From assembly GCA_047629975.1 (NCBI GenBank), contig JBLHUT010000224.1:1-5904 (forward strand): DNA of 5,904 nucleotides, written 5' to 3'. The notes under the pieces are model-generated. The model searched no databases and was not told the DNA's origin. It was given only the letters and a program-made list of their open reading frames with translations. This document shows, one piece after another, positions 1 to 5,091 of this stretch; the first letter of the stretch is position 1, and each line of letters opens with the position of its first letter. Made by a program: the position numbers and the translations under genes. Source of the DNA: JBLHUT01 sp047629975. GTDB taxonomy: Bacteria; Pseudomonadota; Alphaproteobacteria; Rhodobacterales; Rhodobacteraceae.

Positions 1-75
1 GTGCCCTTTGGAAGCCAGATACAATGTGGTGGGCCAGCCGCAAAAGCCGTCCCCGCCAAGAACAATAACCTTCAT
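1..75 (-). CDS. SQD1/SqdB-like NAD-dependent sugar-nucleotide epimerase, N-terminal fragment (runs off left edge)
   Basis: An ATG at 73-75 on the minus strand opens a frame that stays open to the window edge, giving 25 residues. They start MKVIVLGG and continue DGFCGWPT. This is the first beta strand and the glycine-rich NAD(P) loop of an extended short-chain dehydrogenase/epimerase. The exact string GGDGFCGW (residues 7-14) is characteristic of UDP-sulfoquinovose synthase (SQD1/SqdB) and close relatives; most sugar epimerases have GxxGFIG here. A GAAGGA ribosome binding site lies 7 bases upstream. SqdB makes UDP-sulfoquinovose from UDP-glucose and sulfite for sulfolipid, but relatives in polysaccharide loci may act on other nucleotide sugars. 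The catalytic part lies outside the window, so the exact product cannot be told. The gene is 216 bp downstream of the protease on the same strand. Confidence 0.75.
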   Translation of the reverse strand, partial: MKVIVLGGDGFCGWPTTLYLASKGH

Positions 76-82
76 TCTCAAA

Positions 83-88
83 TCCTTC
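83..88 (-). promoter_or_regulatory. Shine-Dalgarno site of the SQD1-like gene
   Basis: On the minus strand this reads GAAGGA, followed by 7 bases and then the ATG at 75-73. It supports that start for the truncated left-edge gene. No convincing -35/-10 pair was found upstream of it. A TTGGCA box (complement of 152-157) has no good -10 at a normal distance. Confidence 0.65.
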
Positions 89-162
89 ACGACTTCCGGT
101 CGAACCACATAACAAGCCTTTAGAGCTTACTTAGCTTGTATAATCCGTTTTTGCCAATATGC

Positions 163-189
163 GCCGATAAGCCATCAAAATTATCCGGC
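163..189. repeat. imperfect inverted repeat in the protease/SQD1-like intergenic region
   Basis: GCCGATAA at 163-170 faces TTATCCGGC at 181-189. The arms pair over eight bases with one bulged base, around a 10-base loop. It lies downstream of the protease stop and upstream of the SQD1-like gene. It could be a transcript end or a regulator site, but no T-run follows it on the minus strand, so it is not a standard intrinsic terminator. Confidence 0.25.
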
Positions 190-212
190 TCACGAATATA
201 AAGAGTGTTTGT

Positions 213-226
213 GCCAAAGTATTGGC
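213..226. repeat. short perfect inverted repeat GCCAA-AGTA-TTGGC
   Basis: Five-base perfect arms flank a four-base loop about 65 bp past the protease stop codon. A T-tract is absent on both strands. It may be a weak hairpin at the end of the protease transcript or half of an operator. A repeat this short could also be chance. Confidence 0.2.
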
Positions 227-291
227 GAGGGGTCTAGTCCGGTTGGCGTCACAGCACAAGCCAGTGTGGGGGAGTGTGGCCTAAACGCGGG

Positions 292-2532
292 CTACAACAC
301 GACGTCCTGTGCATCGAACTGGGTCGGGTCGAAGTGCTCGAGAATGATTATGTTCTGGTCGGAAAACGCCAGTTTCAGGGCTGTTTTCTGGTGGTGCATT
401 GCCTGTACGACTTGTGCGAAGTCAGAAAAGCCGAAGGCCGTCAGATCAAGCAGATCGGCGTTATCCTGCCAATCCTTGATGCGGTCGTGCCCGTCGCCGG
501 GTGCAAAAACGAACGTATCTGCGCCTGCGCCGCCGCGCAAAATGTCGTTGCCGGTTCCGCCGTCTATCCGGTCGGCTCCGCCGCGCCCTTTCAGCACGTC
601 GTTACCGGATCCGCCAAAAAGGTCATCGTCGTGGCTTCCGCCGTCGAGCAGGTCGTCGCCGTCCCCTCCGAACAACCGGTCTGCGCCGCTTTGCCCCCAC
701 AGTGCGTCGTGCTGCGCCCCCCCTTGCAGGGCATCGTTGCCGGCCCCGCCTCGCAAGGTATCCGCGCCGTCGTCTCCGACCAGCCAGTCAACCCCGCCGC
801 CCCCTTTCAGGATGTCGTCGTCTGCACCACCAGTCAGAAAATCATCACCCCCGCCGCCGTACAAAAGGTCACGCCCCGCGCCCCCTTCCAGCGTATCCTG
901 CCCGCCCCTGCCTTTCAGGGTGTCGTCACCCGAACCGCCCGACAACCGGTTTCCTGCGTCGTCGCCGGAAAGAATGTCATCATGGTTCGATCCGACAATG
1001 TTCTCTATTCGCAAAAGCGTATCATCGCCCGCCCCCCCAGAGGCTGCCTGCGCACTCAAAGAAGCAACAATCCCTGCCTGCGCCTGCCCATAGACCGCAG
1101 TGTCGACACCGTCACCGCCGTCGATCAGATCATCGCCGTTCCCGCCAGTGAGCTGGTTGTCGGCGCTGTTTCCCAGCAGGGTGTCATTACCTGATCCGGA
1201 GATTGCCTGTTCGATCACGGTGCCGCGCGCGATCGCCATATTCCCGATCTCGCCCCCAAGGTCCGACAGATGCTCGGCACGCAAGTCGATAAGCTGATTG
1301 CGCGTGGTTGCCGAAAAATCCAGAAGGTCGATGCCACCATCGTCAAGGATGACAAAGGCCATGTTGGTCCAGTTGTCCTCGAGTGTATCGTAGTAGTCGC
1401 CGGCAGTGGACCCGACGCCGTAAACCGTATCACCGGTGCGCAACGTGCCTGCGGTGCCGTACATCACCTGTGCGGCAAGTATATCGGCCATCATCGGGGT
1501 CAAAAGATAGGCGCGGCTGGCCTGTGTCGCAGTGTTTGCGGTTTGTGAGAAATAGGACATGACAGAGGCTTGCCAGCTGTCGTTGGCGAACTCGGCGCTG
1601 TTTGAATAGGTAATGACCTGACCGGACCCTGCATTGTAATTGCCAGCATGGCCGAGCCCCAAAGCGTGCCCGATTTCGTGGATGAACGTCTGAAGCGAAT
1701 AGCTGTCATGGCGGTAGTGATCGTAAGCAATCCAGCTTTTGGCGACATTGATAAAGACATTCTGGATCGGTCCGCCGTATGCGGCGAATGTCTGGGCATA
1801 GGCGCCGTTTTGTTCATCATCAAAGGTGATGCGCGGCGCGTCTGTTGTGGTTCCGGCTGTGCTGAACACAATGCCGGTCACGGCGCTCCACACATTTAGG
1901 GCCGTTTTGGCAAACCATTGGCCGGGGGCGTCCATGGCGCTGTAATCGACGTGGATCACCGCCTGTCGGGTGTCTGTCAGGGCCACATCGAACTTGCGGG
2001 CTGTGGTGTGGATGCTCTCCCAGAATCCGTTGATCAATTGATCCGCGACCTGATCAACATCGTACGTCGGCAAGCGATCGCCCGTGGTCTGGCCCGCCGT
2101 GGACAACGATAACCGGTATTCGCCAACATCGGTTGATGCTTGTCCGACCCGCGTTTGGTAACTCATGACGCCGGCAAAATAGGTCTGCGCAGTCGCGGTA
2201 TGGGTGAGTGTCGAGTACAGGGACGTGCCGCTGTCATCATCAAAGGCTATCTCGGTCCCTTGTGCGTCAAACAGAACCAGAAACGTGTCCCGCACGCTTT
2301 GGGTGCCGTTTGTGAGGGTCGAGAGGGTAAATGCCTGTCCTTCCGTTACCGAAAGCTTCACCACATCTATATCAGCCACAGACAGGTTGCCGATAAATAC
2401 ATCGCCGCTGCGCAAAGTGGTGTGCAGCGTGCCGCCTGTTGAATCAGGGGCATCGGCGGCCTTCTGTGGTGCCAGTCCTTCAAACAGGCACCCAGCTGAA
2501 AAGGGTGTCATTTGCGCACAAATATCGCACAT
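292..2532 (-). CDS. secreted serralysin-family (M10) RTX zinc metalloprotease with N-terminal PPC-like domain
   Basis: This 746-residue protein is predicted to be a calcium-dependent secreted zinc endopeptidase. Residues 35-144 resemble a bacterial pre-peptidase (PPC) beta-sandwich (SGDVFIGNLSVADIDVVKL, later AFDDDSG and GEYRLSLS). The catalytic domain spans about 155-360: HEIGHALGLGH has zinc ligands H285, H289 and H295 and catalytic E286, and SVMSYF gives the Met-turn M325 and Y327. RTX nonapeptides GGxGxDxLx lie at 445-480, 499-507 and 514-675. The last 70 residues end in DVVL, like the Asp-plus-hydrophobic tail of type I-secreted serralysins, and no signal peptide is visible. Classical serralysins are about 480 residues, so this one is long. 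The chosen ATG is the last of three clustered ones (2541, 2535, 2532) because GGATGG sits 5 bases before it; the longest reading adds three residues. All three cysteines (C2, C5, C15) lie in the first 15 residues. The gene is 148 bp downstream of the sugar transferase and appears to have its own promoter. No exporter gene is in view. Confidence 0.93.
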   Translation of the reverse strand: MCDICAQMTPFSAGCLFEGLAPQKAADAPDSTGGTLHTTLRSGDVFIGNLSVADIDVVKLSVTEGQAFTLSTLTNGTQSVRDTFLVLFDAQGTEIAFDDDSGTSLYSTLTHTATAQTYFAGVMSYQTRVGQASTDVGEYRLSLSTAGQTTGDRLPTYDVDQVADQLINGFWESIHTTARKFDVALTDTRQAVIHVDYSAMDAPGQWFAKTALNVWSAVTGIVFSTAGTTTDAPRITFDDEQNGAYAQTFAAYGGPIQNVFINVAKSWIAYDHYRHDSYSLQTFIHEIGHALGLGHAGNYNAGSGQVITYSNSAEFANDSWQASVMSYFSQTANTATQASRAYLLTPMMADILAAQVMYGTAGTLRTGDTVYGVGSTAGDYYDTLEDNWTNMAFVILDDGGIDLLDFSATTRNQLIDLRAEHLSDLGGEIGNMAIARGTVIEQAISGSGNDTLLGNSADNQLTGGNGDDLIDGGDGVDTAVYGQAQAGIVASLSAQAASGGAGDDTLLRIENIVGSNHDDILSGDDAGNRLSGGSGDDTLKGRGGQDTLEGGAGRDLLYGGGGDDFLTGGADDDILKGGGGVDWLVGDDGADTLRGGAGNDALQGGAQHDALWGQSGADRLFGGDGDDLLDGGSHDDDLFGGSGNDVLKGRGGADRIDGGTGNDILRGGAGADTFVFAPGDGHDRIKDWQDNADLLDLTAFGFSDFAQVVQAMHHQKTALKLAFSDQNIIILEHFDPTQFDAQDVVL
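508..993 (-). repeat. 18 uninterrupted 27-bp units encoding RTX nonapeptides
   Basis: The protease frame here reads as 18 consecutive nine-residue units, GSNHDDILS through GGAGADTFV, with no break in register (486 bp = 18 x 27). The units diverge at the DNA level, so this is an old protein-level repeat and not a fresh minisatellite. In the RTX family each pair of half-sites binds calcium and the array folds as a parallel beta-roll after secretion. A few units deviate (GDDAGNRLS, GGAQHDALW, GGSHDDDLF) and may bind calcium less well. Confidence 0.88.
1093..1200 (-). repeat. first RTX block, four 27-bp units
   Basis: Four in-register nonapeptides of the protease, SGSGNDTLL, GNSADNQLT, GGNGDDLID and GGDGVDTAV, directly follow the catalytic domain. 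A 33-residue non-repeat segment containing one isolated unit (GGAGDDTLL, bases 1012-1038) and the motif RIENIVGS separates them from the long array. This IEN-type spacer is common between RTX blocks. Confidence 0.8.
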
Positions 2533-2537
2533 CATTA

Positions 2538-2543
2538 CCATCC
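2538..2543 (-). promoter_or_regulatory. probable Shine-Dalgarno site of the protease
   Basis: On the minus strand this reads GGATGG, five bases before the ATG at 2532-2530. It overlaps the first candidate ATG (2541-2539), which has no purine-rich site of its own. This favours the third clustered ATG as the true start. The match is modest. Confidence 0.4.
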
Positions 2544-2559
2544 GCTGTTGCAGCGTCGC

Positions 2560-2576
2560 CTGTGATCATATCACAG
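2560..2576 (-). promoter_or_regulatory. extended -10 promoter element inside a 17-bp palindrome, upstream of the protease
   Basis: CTGTGAT-CAT-ATCACAG has perfect 7-base arms and a 3-base centre. On the minus strand the same bases contain TGATATGAT, an extended -10 element (TATGAT is the complement of 2565-2570). The best -35 match at 17 bp spacing, TTAGCC, is weak, which fits an extended -10 promoter. Transcription would start near 2558, leaving a leader of about 26 bases before the chosen start. A dimeric regulator bound here would cover the -10 box, so repression is the simplest reading. The arms resemble CRP/FNR (TGTGA/TCACA) or LuxR-type (CTG/CAG) half-sites, but the spacing is one base off both consensuses. 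Regulator identity is therefore unknown. Confidence 0.5.
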
Positions 2577-2680
2577 TTTTGCCGTTTGGCTAAATTGCAG
2601 CAGACGCTTCTGACTGCCCTACTCCTGCCACAATAAGTCTTAACCGGCGGGATATACGGCACAGGAATTTGGATGGAATT

Positions 2681-3328
2681 TTAGTCGCGTTGAAGACGTT
2701 TGATACGGCGACCGGGCAAGGGAAAGAACTTGGTGGCGGTCAGATACATCAGATAGGCATCCAGTGCTGCCGAACGTTTGTTCTGATAAAGCAGATCCAG
2801 CCGCGCCTTGCGGGGAATACAGCGTCGGACATAAGTGGCTTCGGTCTCTTTGGCTGTCTTGCACTGTGCGAGCATGAGTTCCTCGTGGCGGTGGAACATC
2901 ACTGTTGCCAACCCGGTAATCCCGGGGCGCGATTTTAGAACCTGCGCATAAAGGTCCGGAAACAAAGCCACATAATGCGGTGTTGGCGGGCGCGGCCCAA
3001 CAAAGGAGATGTCGCCGCGCAGAACGTTCCAAAGCTGTGGTATCTCATCAAGCCGTATCTGGCGCAAAAAATGACCCAACGGGGTGATCCGGTGGGCCTT
3101 GTCCGCCCCCAGAACGTAATCGTCATGATCGTTGGCATCCGCACGCAAAGTGCGAAACTTGATAAGGTTGAAGCTCTGCGTCGGAGTTTTCATGCGTCTG
3201 GACAGGTAGAAAACCGGTCTGCCGTCCCGGATCAGGATCAACATTCCGACGACCAGAATGATTGGCAAGCCCGGTAAAAAGATCAACAGCCCGAAGACGA
3301 TGTCAAAGAGCCTTTTGCCGGTGGTCAT
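2681..3328 (-). CDS. small membrane phosphoglycosyl transferase (bacterial sugar transferase family, WcaJ/PglC/ExoY type)
   Basis: This 215-residue protein is predicted to transfer a sugar phosphate from a nucleotide sugar to undecaprenyl phosphate on the inner membrane, the first step of polysaccharide repeat-unit assembly. KRLFD at 5-9 leads into one hydrophobic, proline-broken membrane segment (about 7-34), then GRPVFYLSRRM and LIKFRT (55-60). The catalytic core LDEIPQLWNVLRGDISFVGPRP lies at 93-114; D94-E95 matches the Asp-Glu dyad known in PglC. PGITGLA follows at 135-141. The length matches the minimal single-domain form, without the extra transmembrane N-terminal region of WcaJ or WbaP. 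Its ATG overlaps the TGA of the dehydrogenase gene as ATGA, with AGGG (complement of 3335-3338) six bases upstream, so the two are probably translationally coupled. The sugar it uses cannot be told from sequence. Confidence 0.92.
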   Translation of the reverse strand: MTTGKRLFDIVFGLLIFLPGLPIILVVGMLILIRDGRPVFYLSRRMKTPTQSFNLIKFRTLRADANDHDDYVLGADKAHRITPLGHFLRQIRLDEIPQLWNVLRGDISFVGPRPPTPHYVALFPDLYAQVLKSRPGITGLATVMFHRHEELMLAQCKTAKETEATYVRRCIPRKARLDLLYQNKRSAALDAYLMYLTATKFFPLPGRRIKRLQRD

Positions 3329-4641
3329 GACGGGCCCTGACGCCCGATGCTGACATAGGTTTCAAATCCGGCGCGCTCCGCATCGCGGGGGGCATAGACA
3401 TTGCGCAGGTCGGCCATGCGCGCCCGCCGCATCCCTCTGGACAGCCGCGAAAGATCCAAGGCCCGAAATTCGTTCCATTCGGTTAGCAACACCAGTGCAT
3501 CGGCCCCGAGTGCCGCCTCGTAGGCGTCCTCGAACCACCGGACAGATGGCAAGAGTGCCTCGCCCTCGCGCCGCCCCTGCGGGTCGACAACATGAACATG
3601 CGCCCCTCCACCCACCAGGGCGGGCACGATTGTGAGGGAGGGCGCATCACGCATGTCATCGGTATTGGGTTTGAAAGTGACGCCCAGAACGGTGATTGTC
3701 TTGCCGTTGAAACTTCCGTCGCACAGGTCTTCGAGCTTGGTAATCATGCGGCGCTTGATCTCGTCGTTGGCCCTGATCACCGTCTCTGTGATGGTCAATG
3801 GAACGGAATTGTCCTGTCCGATTCGCGCCAGCGCCTTTGTGTCTTTCGGAAAACACGAGCCGCCATAGCCGGGACCGGCGTGCAAAAACTTGTTCCCGAT
3901 GCGCCCGTCAAGACCCATGCCCTTGGCGATATCCTTGATATCTCCGCCGACCTTTTCGCACAGTGCCGCGATCTCGTTGATAAAGGTAATCTTGGTCGCA
4001 AGAAAGGCGTTGGCGGCGTATTTGATGATCTCGGCGCTCTCCAGATCGGTGTAGACCACCGGAAAATCCCTCAGGAACAAGGGGCGATATACATCCCCCA
4101 TTATTTCTTTTGCCCGCTCGCTTTCGACCCCGACCACAACGCGGTCCGGTCGCATGAAATCGTCGATTGCCGCCCCTTCGCGTAAAAATTCGGGGTTCGA
4201 GGCGACATCGAATTCTGCCTCGGGGGCGGCCTTGTGGATGATCTCCATGACCTTGCGGTTGGTGCCCACAGGGACGGTGGATTTGGTTACTACAACGGTA
4301 TAACCGGTCAATGCAGCCGCAATTTCCTTTGCAACAGCATAGACATAGGTCAAATCAGCGTGGCCGTCACCGCGCCGTGCAGGGGTGCCCACGGCGATGA
4401 ATACGGCCTCGGCTCCGGCGACTGCCTGTTGCAGATTTCCGGTAAAGCGCAGGCGCCCTGCGGCGACGTTACGCTCCATGACCTCCTGAAGGCCGGGCTC
4501 ATAAATCGGCACCTGTCCGGCCTCGAGCAGTTTGATCTTTTCGGGATTCTTGTCGACACACACCACATCATGGCCGAAGTCTGAAAAGCACACCCCTGAC
4601 ACAAGGCCCACGTATCCTGTGCCAATCATCGCAATCTTCAT
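3325..4641 (-). CDS. ugd: UDP-glucose 6-dehydrogenase
   Basis: This 438-residue cytoplasmic enzyme oxidises UDP-glucose to UDP-glucuronate with two NAD+. The N-terminal Rossmann loop is GTGYVG (7-12). AVGTP (84-88), TKSTVPVGT (119-127) and NPEFLREG (149-156, with E151) follow. The central helix region includes K207 and N211 (IIKYAANAF). The catalytic cysteine is C263 in GGSCFPKDT. The C-terminal UDP-binding domain carries VTFKPNTDDMRDAP, with K324. All family key residues are present and the length is typical. The frame is open a further 96 bases upstream to 4737, but the start at 4641 is preferred: MKIAMIGTGYVG is the standard family N terminus and AAAGGA lies 7 bases before it. It is the first gene of a tight pair with the sugar transferase, with a 4-base overlap. 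Its product would feed the epimerase encoded at 5092-5904. Confidence 0.97.
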   Translation of the reverse strand: MKIAMIGTGYVGLVSGVCFSDFGHDVVCVDKNPEKIKLLEAGQVPIYEPGLQEVMERNVAAGRLRFTGNLQQAVAGAEAVFIAVGTPARRGDGHADLTYVYAVAKEIAAALTGYTVVVTKSTVPVGTNRKVMEIIHKAAPEAEFDVASNPEFLREGAAIDDFMRPDRVVVGVESERAKEIMGDVYRPLFLRDFPVVYTDLESAEIIKYAANAFLATKITFINEIAALCEKVGGDIKDIAKGMGLDGRIGNKFLHAGPGYGGSCFPKDTKALARIGQDNSVPLTITETVIRANDEIKRRMITKLEDLCDGSFNGKTITVLGVTFKPNTDDMRDAPSLTIVPALVGGGAHVHVVDPQGRREGEALLPSVRWFEDAYEAALGADALVLLTEWNEFRALDLSRLSRGMRRARMADLRNVYAPRDAERAGFETYVSIGRQGPS

Positions 4642-4648
4642 GTGCGCG

Positions 4649-4654
4649 TCCTTT
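4649..4654 (-). promoter_or_regulatory. Shine-Dalgarno site of ugd
   Basis: On the minus strand this reads AAAGGA, seven bases before the ATG at 4641. It decides the start against the longer open frame reaching 4737. Upstream, a TTGACT box (complement of 4758-4763) resembles a -35 element, but no acceptable -10 follows at 16-18 bp, so no ugd promoter is called. Confidence 0.7.
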
Positions 4655-4807
4655 GTGGTGCTTGAAACCGTAGTCTTTGCCAATGTTGACCATCGGTGCG
4701 TGATGAATGTATCCCACCACACGCCTTGTAGAACCACATTGAGAAAGCCCGAAGTGTAGTCAAGTTGAAATACTTGGTGCTTTCCATAACACGTTTTTCA
4801 CGGTATA

Positions 4808-4836
4808 TTGGCTATGCGATGTTGATGAATTATACT
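4808..4836 (+). promoter_or_regulatory. sigma-70-type promoter of the small secreted protein gene
   Basis: TTGGCT (4808-4813) and TATACT (4831-4836) are separated by exactly 17 bp and match the -35 and -10 consensus at four and five of six positions. Transcription would start near 4843, about 15 bases before the ATG at 4858 and just upstream of the ribosome binding site. The promoter points away from ugd, so this 216-bp intergenic region is divergent. Confidence 0.55.
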
Positions 4837-4847
4837 GACTTATCCAC

Positions 4848-4853
4848 AGGTGG
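4848..4853 (+). promoter_or_regulatory. Shine-Dalgarno site of the small secreted protein
   Basis: AGGTGG lies four bases before the ATG at 4858 (AGG is seven bases from it). It selects this ATG over the upstream in-frame ATGs, the earliest at 4765, which would bury the signal peptide inside the protein. Confidence 0.5.
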
Positions 4854-4857
4854 CCCA

Positions 4858-5085
4858 ATGCTTAGAAGTCTTTCCGTCCTTGCTCTCGTTCTCTTTGTGT
4901 CCACGCCGGCGCATGCGCAACAGGCCGTTGACGAGAACCCGTTTGCTGCGACCCCTGTGTTGATCCCCTTGGCGTCGTTGGGCACAGCAGGCCAGCAAGG
5001 CGGCGGGAGCGGAAGTGGCTCGGGCGGTGCCGTGATTGTCGAAGGCGCCGAAGGCGCTGCGACCTCGACTGTCTCGACGAACTAG
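4858..5085 (+). CDS. small secreted Gly/Ser-rich protein of unknown function
   Basis: This 75-residue product is not one I recognise. Residues 1-20 form a clear Sec signal peptide: Arg3, a hydrophobic core (LSVLALVLFVS) and the cleavage motif AHA before QQ. The predicted mature protein is 55 residues. It opens acidic (VDENPF), has a hydrophobic stretch (TPVLIPLASLG), then a flexible linker GGGSGSGSGG at 48-57, then GAVIVEGAEGAATSTVSTN. It has no cysteine, so it is neither a lipoprotein nor disulfide-bonded. It has its own promoter and ribosome binding site, is divergent from ugd, and converges on the epimerase with six bases between stop codons. The frame is open upstream to 4765, but only this start places the signal peptide at the N terminus. 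A periplasmic or surface role tied to the polysaccharide is possible but rests on location only. Confidence 0.7.
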   Translation: MLRSLSVLALVLFVSTPAHAQQAVDENPFAATPVLIPLASLGTAGQQGGGSGSGSGGAVIVEGAEGAATSTVSTN

Positions 5086-5091
5086 CGTCGG

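Noticed and set aside
139..144. TATAAT on the plus strand, a possible promoter for an unannotated RNA
   Set aside because: No -35 element lies 16-18 bp upstream, and no plausible gene or RNA structure follows before the protease end. An AT-rich intergenic stretch explains it.
211..230. TGGCAC on the minus strand as a sigma-54 -24 box
   Set aside because: The required GC-containing -12 element is missing at the proper distance.
263..279. Direct repeat AGTGTGG-GGG-AGTGTGG after the protease stop
   Set aside because: It is a seven-base direct repeat, too short to interpret. It does not form a hairpin, so it is not a terminator.
209..1194. Long plus-strand open frames (294, 306 and 216 residues) opposite the protease
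   Set aside because: They lie antisense to the RTX array. Their Pro/Ser/Arg-rich repeated composition is what the complement of GGN-GAY repeat codons produces. None has domain sense or a supporting start site.
4642..4737. N-terminal extension of ugd by 32 codons
   Set aside because: The extra residues have no family counterpart. A good AAAGGA site precedes the standard MKIAMIGTGYVG start at 4641.
4761..4776. Inverted repeat CAAGT-TGAAAT-ACTTG in the divergent region
   Set aside because: Five-base arms with a six-base spacer are expected by chance in a window of this size, and it does not line up with a promoter element.
4765..4857. Longer form of the small secreted protein starting at 4765
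   Set aside because: It would place the signal peptide about 31 residues inside the protein and would make the promoter at 4808-4836 part of the coding region.
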